NCBI GenBank assembly: GCA_030403585.1
Contig: JAUEPE010000001.1
Coordinates: 452,803-516,802, forward strand
DNA length: 64,000 nucleotides
Reading direction: 5' to 3'
Source: Frankia sp. RB7
GTDB taxonomy: Bacteria; Pseudomonadota; Alphaproteobacteria; Rhizobiales; Xanthobacteraceae
The translations under genes and the position numbers were made by a program. Shown piece after piece: positions 34,961 to 42,844 of this stretch. Numbering within the stretch: the stretch's first letter is position 1; each line of letters starts with the position of its first letter. The notes under the pieces were generated by a model that was not told the origin of the DNA, did not search any database, and saw only the letters and a list, made by a program, of their open reading frames with translations.

Positions 34961-36491
34961 GCCCACGCCAAAAGCCGATGTGTTCCAGGCCAACCGCGAC
35001 CGCGTAGCGCCCCTGCTGAAAAAGCTCAGCGCCGATGGCATCGGCCACATGATCGACGGCAAGGTCGTGCCCTCGATCTCCGGCGAGAGATTTGAGACGA
35101 AGTCCCCGGTCGACGGTGCGACGCTCGCAAGCGTTGCGCGCGGCAATGCCGAGGACATCGATGCGGCCGCGACTGCCGCTGCGCTCGCCTTCAAGTCCTG
35201 GCGCGACATGGGACCGGCGATGCGGAAGAAGCTGCTGCATCGCGTTGCGGACGCGATCGAGGACAATGCCGACGACATCGCCGTGCTCGAATGTATCGAC
35301 ACCGGCCAGGCCTATCGCTTCATGGCTAAAGCCGCGATCCGCGCCGCGGAAAACTTCCGCTTCTTCGCCGACAAATGCGCCGAGGCGCGCGACGGCCAGA
35401 ACACACCGAGCGACGAGCACTGGAATGTCTCGACGCGCGTGCCGATCGGCCCGGTCGGCGTGATCACGCCGTGGAACACGCCGTTCATGCTTTCGACCTG
35501 GAAGATCGCGCCTGCGCTCGCTGCGGGGTGCACCGTCGTGCACAAGCCGGCCGAATGGTCGCCGGTGACAGCCGCCATTCTCGCAAGGCTCGTCAAGGAA
35601 GCCGGTGTGCCCGACGGCGTGCTCAACACCGTCCACGGTTTTGGCGAAGAGGCCGGCAAGGCGCTGACCGAACATCCCGCCATCAAGGCGATCGGGTTCG
35701 TCGGCGAGAGCGCGACGGGATCGGCGATCATGGTGCAGGGCGCGCCCACCCTGAAGCGCGTGCATTTCGAGCTCGGCGGCAAGAACCCCGTGATCGTGTT
35801 CGACGATGCCGATCTCGACCGTGCGCTCGACGCGGTCGTGTTCATGATCTACTCGCTCAACGGCGAACGCTGCACGTCGTCCAGCCGCCTGCTGATCCAG
35901 CAGAGCATCGCGGACAAATTCATCGAAAAGCTGACCGCGCGCGTGAAGGCGCTGAAGGTCGGCCATCCCCTCGATCCTGCCACGGAAATCGGACCGCTGA
36001 TCCATGAGCGGCATCTGGCAAAGGTCTGCTCCTATTTCGACGTCGCGCGCCAGGACGGCGCCACGATTGCGGTCGGCGGCAAGGCCTATGACGGCCCGGG
36101 CGGCGGACATTATGTCGAGCCCACGCTGGTAACCGGCGCGAGCGGCAAGATGCGCGTGGCGCAGGAAGAGGTGTTCGGTCCGTTCCTCACCGTGCTGCCC
36201 TTCAAGGACGAGGCGGACGCGATCGAGATCGCCAACGACATCCGCTATGGCCTCACCGGCTATGTCTGGACCAACGACGTCGGCCGCGCATTGCGCGTTG
36301 CCGACGCGCTTGAGGCCGGCATGATCTGGCTGAACTCGGAAAACGTTCGCCATCTGCCGACCCCGTTCGGCGGCATGAAGGCCTCAGGCATTGGCCGCGA
36401 CGGCGGCGACTACTCGTTCGATTTCTACATGGAAACCAAGCACGTCTCGCTGGCGCGGGGCACGCACAAGATTCAGAAACTGGGAATCTGA
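34953..36491 (+). CDS. hpaE: 5-carboxymethyl-2-hydroxymuconate semialdehyde dehydrogenase
   Basis: The 512-residue NAD-dependent aldehyde dehydrogenase has the expected marks: GVITPWNTPFMLSTWK, FVGESATGS, the catalytic Glu block FELGGKNPVIVFDDAD and the catalytic Cys in LNGERCTSSSRL. It oxidises the ring-cleavage semialdehyde to the dicarboxylic acid. It starts eight bases inside hpaF, so translation is coupled. HpaE is the best call given its neighbours. Confidence 0.92.
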   Translation: MDKPTPKADVFQANRDRVAPLLKKLSADGIGHMIDGKVVPSISGERFETKSPVDGATLASVARGNAEDIDAAATAAALAFKSWRDMGPAMRKKLLHRVADAIEDNADDIAVLECIDTGQAYRFMAKAAIRAAENFRFFADKCAEARDGQNTPSDEHWNVSTRVPIGPVGVITPWNTPFMLSTWKIAPALAAGCTVVHKPAEWSPVTAAILARLVKEAGVPDGVLNTVHGFGEEAGKALTEHPAIKAIGFVGESATGSAIMVQGAPTLKRVHFELGGKNPVIVFDDADLDRALDAVVFMIYSLNGERCTSSSRLLIQQSIADKFIEKLTARVKALKVGHPLDPATEIGPLIHERHLAKVCSYFDVARQDGATIAVGGKAYDGPGGGHYVEPTLVTGASGKMRVAQEEVFGPFLTVLPFKDEADAIEIANDIRYGLTGYVWTNDVGRALRVADALEAGMIWLNSENVRHLPTPFGGMKASGIGRDGGDYSFDFYMETKHVSLARGTHKIQKLGI

Positions 36492-36517
36492 CGCTCGTCG
36501 TTCCGAGGGGAAACGCA

Positions 36518-37501
36518 ATGCCCGTACCGCAACACATCTTCGAGCCGCCGTTCAACATCATCCGCTCCAGCCATGTCGTGCTCGACGTCACCGATCTGAA
36601 GCTGAGCCGCGCGTTCTACGAGACCATCGTCGGCCTGCATGTCGAGGATGCCGACGACAAATTCGTCTACCTGCGCGCGGCGGAAGAGCATCAGCATCAC
36701 TCGCTGGTGCTGCGGAAAGCGGCCGTGCCCGCCTGTAACAGGCTCGGATTCAAGGTCGGCAATGACGGCGATCTCGACAAGGCCGCAAAGTTCATCTCCG
36801 AGAACGGCCTTGGCTATGCCTTCGCCGACCAGCCGTTCCAGGGCCGCACGCTGCAATTCACCGATCCCTTCGGTTTCCAGATCGAGCTCTATGCGTCGAT
36901 GGATCGCCGGCCGCATCTCTTGCGCCGCTTCGACCTCTACAAAGGCTGCCATCCGCAGCGGCTCGATCATTTCAATGTCTTCGCCGCCGAGGTGCAGGAC
37001 ACCGTGGAGTTCTATGCGCGGCTGGGCTTCCGTCTCACCGAATACGCCGAAGAAGACGGGGCGAACGGGCGCATCGCCGCCGCCTGGATGCATCGCAAGG
37101 GCAACGTCCACGATTTCGCGATCACCAACGGCAAGGGCCCGCGGCTGCATCACTTCGCCTACTGGACCCCGACCGCGATGAACATCATCCATCTCTGCGA
37201 CGTCATGGCCTCCGCAGGCTTTGTGAAGAACATCGAGCGCGGCCCCGGCCGCCACGGCATCTCGAACGCATTCTTCCTTTACGTGCGCGATCCCGATGGA
37301 CACCGCCTCGAGCTCTACACCAGCGATTACTTCACTGGCGATCACGACCACGAGCCGCTGCGCTGGTCGCTGCGCGATCCGCGCCGCCAGACATTGTGGG
37401 GCGCGCCGGCGCCGCGGTCATGGTTCGAACAAGGCTCGCCGTTCTCAGGCCAAGCCGTGCGTGAGCCGAAGTTCGTGGCCGACGTGCTGGTGGCGGATTA
37501 G
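36518..37501 (+). CDS. hpaD: 3,4-dihydroxyphenylacetate 2,3-dioxygenase (extradiol, type I)
   Basis: The 327-residue vicinal-oxygen-chelate enzyme has two glyoxalase-type halves. Likely metal ligands are His in RLDHFNVFA (about 150), His in RLHHFAYW (about 211) and Glu in HRLELYTSDY (about 264), the 2-His-1-Glu site of Fe(II)/Mn(II) extradiol dioxygenases. It opens the ring of homoprotocatechuate next to the hydroxyls. GAGGGGAAACGCA supports the ATG. E. coli HpaD belongs to the unrelated LigB class, so this is the Brevibacterium/Arthrobacter-type HPCD/MndD form. Confidence 0.9.
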   Translation: MPVPQHIFEPPFNIIRSSHVVLDVTDLKLSRAFYETIVGLHVEDADDKFVYLRAAEEHQHHSLVLRKAAVPACNRLGFKVGNDGDLDKAAKFISENGLGYAFADQPFQGRTLQFTDPFGFQIELYASMDRRPHLLRRFDLYKGCHPQRLDHFNVFAAEVQDTVEFYARLGFRLTEYAEEDGANGRIAAAWMHRKGNVHDFAITNGKGPRLHHFAYWTPTAMNIIHLCDVMASAGFVKNIERGPGRHGISNAFFLYVRDPDGHRLELYTSDYFTGDHDHEPLRWSLRDPRRQTLWGAPAPRSWFEQGSPFSGQAVREPKFVADVLVAD

Positions 37502-37503
37502 TC

Positions 37504-38373
37504 ATGAAGCTCCCTCGCCTCGCCACCTACTCCGTCAAGGGTGATATCCGCTACGGCGCCGTCCTGGAGGGCGGCATCGTCGATCTGTCCCCGCGCCACG
37601 CCAAGGACTATCCGACGCTGCGTGAAGTCATCGCGGCTGGAAAGCTCGCGAGCCTTGCCGAAGAGGCCGCCAGCCTCACGCCGGATCACGCGCTCGGCGA
37701 CGTCACCTGGCTGCCGCCGGTGCCGGCGCCGGAAAAGAGCATCTGCATCGGCGTCAACTATCCCGACCGCAATGCCGAGTACAAGGACGGCCAGGACGCG
37801 CCGAAATATCCGAGCATGTTCATGCGGAGCCAGCGCTCCTTCGTCGGCCACGACACGCCGCTGGTGCGCCCGCGCGCGTCCGCGCAGCTCGACTACGAGG
37901 GCGAGATCGTGCTGGTAATCGGCAAGCCCGGCCGGCACATCAAGGAGAGTGCTGCGCTCGACCACATCGCAGCGCTCACGCTCTGCAACGAAGGCTCGGT
38001 GCGCGACTGGCTGCGCCACGCGAAGTTCAACGTCACGCAGGGCAAGAACTTTGATTCCAGTGGCAGCTTAGGGCCTTGGCTCGTGCCCTACATGAGGGAA
38101 GCACAGCTGGCCGACATTCGCCTCACCACGCATGTCAACGGCGAGCTGCGGCAGGACGACCGCACCAGCCGGCTGATGTTTCCGTTCCGCTATCTCATCA
38201 GCTATATCTCGACCTTCGCGACGCTCGTTCCCGGCGACATCATCGTCACGGGCACGCCGACCGGCGCCGGTGCGCGGTTCGATCCGCCGCGGTACCTGAA
38301 GCCCGGCGACGTCATCGAGGTCGCGGCCGAGGGCATCGGATCTTTACGCAACGGCGTCGTCGACGAAGCCTGA
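37504..38373 (+). CDS. hpaG: FAH-family isomerase/decarboxylase (HpaG-like, single domain)
   Basis: The 289-residue protein is of the fumarylacetoacetate hydrolase fold, with ICIGVNYPDRNAEY, QLDYEGEIVLVIG (acidic metal ligands), NVTQGKNFDSSGSLGPW and GTPTGAGA. In E. coli HpaG is about 430 residues with two such domains that decarboxylate and isomerise 5-oxopent-3-ene-1,2,5-tricarboxylate. Here only one domain is present, as in other bacteria where one copy serves the step. It starts two bases after hpaD. Decarboxylation is the likely step; whether it also isomerises is open. Confidence 0.82.
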   Translation: MKLPRLATYSVKGDIRYGAVLEGGIVDLSPRHAKDYPTLREVIAAGKLASLAEEAASLTPDHALGDVTWLPPVPAPEKSICIGVNYPDRNAEYKDGQDAPKYPSMFMRSQRSFVGHDTPLVRPRASAQLDYEGEIVLVIGKPGRHIKESAALDHIAALTLCNEGSVRDWLRHAKFNVTQGKNFDSSGSLGPWLVPYMREAQLADIRLTTHVNGELRQDDRTSRLMFPFRYLISYISTFATLVPGDIIVTGTPTGAGARFDPPRYLKPGDVIEVAAEGIGSLRNGVVDEA

Positions 38374-38398
38374 ACAACAACACGAATGGAATCATGCA

Positions 38399-40024
38399 AT
38401 GACCACCCTCACCGGCGGCGAAGCGATCGTAAGCGGGCTCGTCGCCCATGGCGTCGACACCGTGTTCGGCCTGCCCGGCGCGCAGGTCTATGGCCTGTTC
38501 GACGCCTTTCACCAGGCCCAGCTCAAGGTGATCGGCGCGCGGCACGAGCAGGCCTGCGGTTACATGGCGTTCGGCTATGCGCGCTCCAGCGGCAGGCCCG
38601 GCGTGTTCAGCGTCGTGCCCGGCCCCGGCGTGCTCAATGCCAGCGCGGCGCTGCTCACCGCTTACGGCTGCAACGAACCGGTGCTGTGCGTCACGGGCCA
38701 GGTGCCGACGCAATTTCTCGGCAAGGGCCGCGGCCATCTGCACGAGATGCCTGACCAGCTCGCGACCCTGCGCACCTATGTTAAGTGGGCCGACCGGATC
38801 GAACATCCCGGTAATGCACCGACCACCGTGGCGCGCGCCTTCCAGGAGATGACATCGGGGCGGCGTGGCCCAGCCTCGGTCGAGATGCCTTGGGACATTT
38901 TTACCCAGCGCGCCGACACCGCCGCAGCACAGGTGCTGGAGCCACTGCCCGTACCGCTGACCGATCCTGATATGATCAAGCAGGCCGCCGCGCTCATCAA
39001 GGACAGCAAGGCGCCGATGATCTTCGTCGGCAGCGGCGCGATCGAGGCACGCGAAGAGATCCTCGAGCTCGCCGAGATGATCGATGCCCCTGTGGTCGCC
39101 TTCCGTAGTGGCCGCGGCATCGTCTCCAACGCGAATGAGCTCGGCCTCACCATGGCCGCCGCCTACAAGCTTTGGCCTAATACGGATTTGATGATCGGCA
39201 TCGGCTCGCGGCTGGAGCTGCCGACCATGTCGCGCTGGCCCTATCGCCCCGACGGGTTGAAGAGCATCCGCATCGACATCGATCCCGTCGAGATGCGGCG
39301 CTTCATCTCGGACACGGCCATCGTTGCCGACGCCAAAGCTGCAACCGCCGATCTCGTCGCTGCGGTCAGTAAAGCCGGCTACAGCAAGACCGCCGGCCGC
39401 CGCGCCGCGATCCGCGAAGCGACAGCGACAGCGCAAGCGGAAATCCAGCGCATCCAGCCGCAGATGGCCTATCTCAACATTTTGCGCGAGGTGCTGCCGG
39501 CGAATGCGATCGTGACCGATGAATTGTCGCAATTCGGCTTCGCCTCCTGGTACGGTTTTCCGATCTACCAGCCACGCACCTTCATCACCTCGGGCTATCA
39601 GGGCACGCTCGGCTCGGGCTTCCCGACTGCGCTCGGCGCCAAGGTCGCCAATCCCGACAAGCCGGTGGTGGCGATCACCGGCGACGGCGGCTTCATGTTC
39701 GGCGTGCAGGAGCTTGCCACCGCCGTCCAGTTCAACATTGGCGTGGTGACTCTGGTGTTCAACAACAACGCCTATGGCAATGTCCGCCGCGACCAGCGCG
39801 AACGTTTCGACGGCCGCGTGGTAGCGTCGGATCTGGTCAATCCGGACTTCGTCAAGCTCGCGGAATCCTTTGGCGTGGCTTCAGCGCGCGTCACTGCGCC
39901 GGATCAGTTCAAGGCGGCGATGGAGAAGGCGCTCGCCCATGGCGGGCCGTACCTGATCTCGATCGAGGTGACGCGGGACTCCGAAATCAGCCCGTGGGCG
40001 TTCATTCACCCGCCGAAGCCTTGA
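38399..40024 (+). CDS. ThDP-dependent decarboxylase or ligase-like enzyme
   Basis: The 541-residue protein has three acetolactate-synthase-type domains. The catalytic Glu for ThDP activation is in ARHEQACGYMA (about residue 51). The ThDP/metal motif is GDGGFMFGVQELATA with NNNAYGN (about 425-460). A central domain (about 195-330) follows the DHS-like Rossmann pattern. Family members decarboxylate 2-keto acids or make acetolactate. It is the last plus-strand gene of the hpa row (25-base gap from hpaG), so a role in the aromatic-acid route is likely but unproven. It may act on an arylpyruvate or a C-C ligation. Confidence 0.82.
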   Translation: MTTLTGGEAIVSGLVAHGVDTVFGLPGAQVYGLFDAFHQAQLKVIGARHEQACGYMAFGYARSSGRPGVFSVVPGPGVLNASAALLTAYGCNEPVLCVTGQVPTQFLGKGRGHLHEMPDQLATLRTYVKWADRIEHPGNAPTTVARAFQEMTSGRRGPASVEMPWDIFTQRADTAAAQVLEPLPVPLTDPDMIKQAAALIKDSKAPMIFVGSGAIEAREEILELAEMIDAPVVAFRSGRGIVSNANELGLTMAAAYKLWPNTDLMIGIGSRLELPTMSRWPYRPDGLKSIRIDIDPVEMRRFISDTAIVADAKAATADLVAAVSKAGYSKTAGRRAAIREATATAQAEIQRIQPQMAYLNILREVLPANAIVTDELSQFGFASWYGFPIYQPRTFITSGYQGTLGSGFPTALGAKVANPDKPVVAITGDGGFMFGVQELATAVQFNIGVVTLVFNNNAYGNVRRDQRERFDGRVVASDLVNPDFVKLAESFGVASARVTAPDQFKAAMEKALAHGGPYLISIEVTRDSEISPWAFIHPPKP

Positions 40025-41243
40025 GTTGCGCACCACCCTGTAGCCGCGCGGCCGCGATCACCAAGAGGCCCGCGCCTGCAACCGACCAGCAGGCGACCGG
40101 CGCCCAGTGCAGCAGCGGTGCGTACTCCGGCATCTTCTGCAAGCCCCCGGCGACCGCCGCCATCCGCGCAAACGTACCCAGCGCCAGCGCGGAGAAGACG
40201 AGGCCGGTCACCTTGCCTTCCGCGCCGGTCGAGCCGATCGCCAGCGCAGCCGAGATCGCACTCATCAGCATGCAGCCCCACGCGGCGCCGGCGAGAAACT
40301 GCGCGGCGATCAGAATGTTGAGGCTGCCGGCGAATTCGGCCGCCGCGATCGCGGTTGCGCCGAACAGCCCGGCCGCCCCCATCATGATCAGGCCGCCGCG
40401 ATGCTTGACGACGAGGCTCGCCGGAAACATCGCGATGTTGAAGCCGATCCAGAACACCGGCATCAGCCATGAAAGCTCATCGGGCTTGGCAAAGCGCAGA
40501 TAGAACGGGGCGCTGTTCATGGCAAAGTGCAGCTGATAACCGAGCGCCAGAGCGACCGTCGCGACGATGAAGACGATGGACGTCACACCCAGCGGCTTCG
40601 CCGCCTCGTCTGGCGCGGGCGGCGGCGTATCCTGCGCGACATCGTGTTCGATCCGCGACAGCGCTACGGCCGTGAGCAGCAGCACGACGCTGGAGATCAC
40701 GAACGGCAGCCGCGCATCGTGCTCGCGCAAGATCACGCCGAGATAGGGCGAGACCGCGCCGGCGACGCCGTAACCGAGCATCGCGAGCGCGGCGAGAAAC
40801 GGCACCTGCGGCCGCGCGCGGTATTTGCCGAGCAGGGTCAGTGGCGGCGCGCGCAGCGCCGACGAGGTGATCGCCCAGACCACGATCAGTGCAATGAACC
40901 AGCCCTGCGCGGCCGCGCCGCGTCCGGCGACGAAGGGCAGTGCGAGAAACGCGCCGCAGGAGATCGCACTCACGAGCCCGACGAACAGTCCAAGCCTGCC
41001 GACATACGGCGTCAGCCTGTCGGCGGCGATCCCCATTGCGGTGTCGGCAACGGTGAAGATCGCCTGATCCAGCATCAGGATGAGGATGACGGCGGATGGC
41101 GCGATGCCGACCTCGGCGGCGAGCTTTGGCAGGTAGATGACGTAGGTGGTCCAGCCCAGCGTGAACACCAGTTGCAGCGCGGCGAGATAGAGGCCGGTGC
41201 GGTTGGCCGTCCCGGTATCAGCCGTAAGCCGTGCTGTCGTCAT
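40002..41243 (-). CDS. MFS transporter
   Basis: The 413-residue protein has about 12 hydrophobic helices and an MFS-like loop with a charged residue cluster after helix 2 (AADRLTPYVGRLG). GGAGG seven bases before the ATG at 41243 sets the start; the open frame to 41675 overlaps alkB and is spurious. It converges on the ThDP gene and overlaps its 3' end by 23 bases. It may move an aromatic acid linked to the hpa operon, but no sequence mark says so. Confidence 0.85.
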   Translation of the reverse strand: MTTARLTADTGTANRTGLYLAALQLVFTLGWTTYVIYLPKLAAEVGIAPSAVILILMLDQAIFTVADTAMGIAADRLTPYVGRLGLFVGLVSAISCGAFLALPFVAGRGAAAQGWFIALIVVWAITSSALRAPPLTLLGKYRARPQVPFLAALAMLGYGVAGAVSPYLGVILREHDARLPFVISSVVLLLTAVALSRIEHDVAQDTPPPAPDEAAKPLGVTSIVFIVATVALALGYQLHFAMNSAPFYLRFAKPDELSWLMPVFWIGFNIAMFPASLVVKHRGGLIMMGAAGLFGATAIAAAEFAGSLNILIAAQFLAGAAWGCMLMSAISAALAIGSTGAEGKVTGLVFSALALGTFARMAAVAGGLQKMPEYAPLLHWAPVACWSVAGAGLLVIAAARLQGGAQLKASAGE

Positions 41244-41296
41244 GTCGCCGCCTCCCCGCTCCGATCTTAGCCGAGCGAGGCCAGCGAGGAAATGCG

Positions 41297-41950
41297 TTAG
41301 CGTGTCCGGCGGAACGTCAAATTGATCCGCTTCCGGCCGAGCAGCGCATGCTCGCCATCGGCGAGCGGCGCCACGCCGTGATAGGCGAGCCTGGACGGGC
41401 CGCCCCAGACCACGACGTCGCCATGGACCAGGCGGTAACGCCGCGGCTTGTCGGCGCGCGCCATCCCGCCGAACAGGAAGATTGCGGGCAAGCCGAGCGA
41501 GACCGAAACGATCGGCGCCGAATAATCCAGCTCGTCCTTGTCCTGATGCAGCGACAGCCGCGTACCGGGCTCGTAGCGGTTGACGAGGCAGGCATCCGGC
41601 GCAAAGTTTTGGAAGCCGCCCTGCTCCGCCGCACGGCGGGCGAGATCGTAAAGCAGCGGCGGCATCGCCGGCCACGGCGCCTCGGTTCGCGGATCGATGG
41701 GATCATAGCGGTAGCCGGTGTGATCAGTGATCCAGCCGCGCTCGCCGCAATTGGTCATGGCGACCGACATCAGATGACCGCCGGGCGTGGTCATGCGGCG
41801 GAACGGCGACTGCACCACGATCGCGCGCACCGCGGCGATCAGCTCGTTTTCGATCGGCTTGACGAAGCCGCGCAGCAGCACGGCGCCGTCGGCGATCTCT
41901 TCGCGCGACGGTTGGGCTTCAGCGACGCTGTCGAACAAATCAGCCGTCAA
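41297..41950 (-). CDS. alkB: AlkB DNA/RNA oxidative dealkylase
   Basis: The 217-residue 2-oxoglutarate/Fe(II) dioxygenase closely follows E. coli AlkB. Iron ligands are His135, Asp137 (LHQDKDE) and His191; the 2OG-binding end is RINLTFR (208-214). It removes methyl groups from N1-methyladenine and N3-methylcytosine. The start is a TTG that lies nine bases after the previous gene's stop; no in-frame ATG exists in the family-like N-terminus, which aligns to residue 1 of E. coli AlkB. It is coupled to a second 2OG-Fe(II) oxygenase gene. Confidence 0.92.
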   Translation of the reverse strand: MTADLFDSVAEAQPSREEIADGAVLLRGFVKPIENELIAAVRAIVVQSPFRRMTTPGGHLMSVAMTNCGERGWITDHTGYRYDPIDPRTEAPWPAMPPLLYDLARRAAEQGGFQNFAPDACLVNRYEPGTRLSLHQDKDELDYSAPIVSVSLGLPAIFLFGGMARADKPRRYRLVHGDVVVWGGPSRLAYHGVAPLADGEHALLGRKRINLTFRRTR

Positions 41951-41959
41951 TCGCAGCGC

Positions 41960-42709
41960 TCATTTGGCATCATGGAAGATCACACCCAGCGTGTGGCGCT
42001 GGCCGGAGCGAATCCGGCTCACGCCATGGCGCAGGTTAACGCGGTAAGTCCCGCGTGTCCCCTGTACCGGGCGGTGGTGCACGGCAAAGGCGACCGCGTC
42101 GCCCTGCGCCAGCGGAACCACCTCGGCACGCGACTGCATGCGCGGGCGCTGCTCGGTCAGCACGAACTCGCCGCCGGTGAAATCGCGGCCGGGTTCGGAC
42201 AAGAGGATCGCGACCTGGAGCGGGAAGACGTGCTCGCCATAGACGTCTTGATGCAGGCAGTTGAAGTCGCCGGCCTCGTATTGCAGCAGTAACGGTGTCG
42301 GCCGCGCCTGCCCTGCTTCGTGGCAGCGCTTGAGGAAGGCCGCATGCGCCGTGGGATAGCGGATGTCGATCCCCATCGCCTCGTTCCAGCGATTGGCGAC
42401 GCCTTGCAGATGCGCATAGAGCGCAGGGCGCAACTGCGCGATCAGGTCAGGGAGCGGATAGGAGAAATATTTGTACTCGCCACGGCCAAAGCCGTGGCGG
42501 CCCATGACGACGCGGCTGCGGAAATTTGCATCGTCGGGATAGAGTTCAGCGACGGCGTGGCATTGGTCCGGCGTGAGCAGGCCCTTCAGGACGGCGCTGC
42601 CCTGGGAGTCGAGTTCGCTGGTGATTTGGGGCCAGTCGAGGGTGTCGACGTGGGAGGTGAGGTCAACTGCCTGATCGACAGCCGCAGGAGCACGTTTCGC
42701 AATTGCCAT
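41960..42709 (-). CDS. 2OG-Fe(II) oxygenase upstream of alkB
   Basis: The 249-residue protein belongs to the 2OG-Fe(II) oxygenase superfamily. His153 and Asp155 in LHQDVYGEH, His228 in RHGVS and Arg238 would form the iron and 2OG site. It ends nine bases before alkB on the same strand. This pairing suggests alkylation-damage or hydroxylation of a macromolecule, but the substrate is unknown. The ATG at 42709 matches the expected length; an upstream frame continues into a palindromic repeat. Confidence 0.85.
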   Translation of the reverse strand: MAIAKRAPAAVDQAVDLTSHVDTLDWPQITSELDSQGSAVLKGLLTPDQCHAVAELYPDDANFRSRVVMGRHGFGRGEYKYFSYPLPDLIAQLRPALYAHLQGVANRWNEAMGIDIRYPTAHAAFLKRCHEAGQARPTPLLLQYEAGDFNCLHQDVYGEHVFPLQVAILLSEPGRDFTGGEFVLTEQRPRMQSRAEVVPLAQGDAVAFAVHHRPVQGTRGTYRVNLRHGVSRIRSGQRHTLGVIFHDAK

Positions 42710-42728
42710 GGCGATAACCCATCCACTT

Positions 42729-42842
42729 TCCGTCATTCCGGGGCGCGACGCAGTCGCGAGCCCGGAATCCATTCATCCACCAATGCTGCCGCTCGATGGA
42801 TTCCGGGCTCGCGCCCAAGAGGGCACGCCCCGGAATGACGGA
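42729..42842. repeat. 110-base palindrome with two nested arm pairs
   Basis: Outer 17-bp perfect arms lie at 42729-42745 and 42826-42842. A second perfect 15-bp pair lies at 42758-42772 and 42796-42810. The element sits in front of the 2OG oxygenase gene and the GT51 gene. It is of the CATTCCGGGGCG type common in bradyrhizobial intergenic regions. Confidence 0.88.
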
Positions 42843-42844
42843 GA

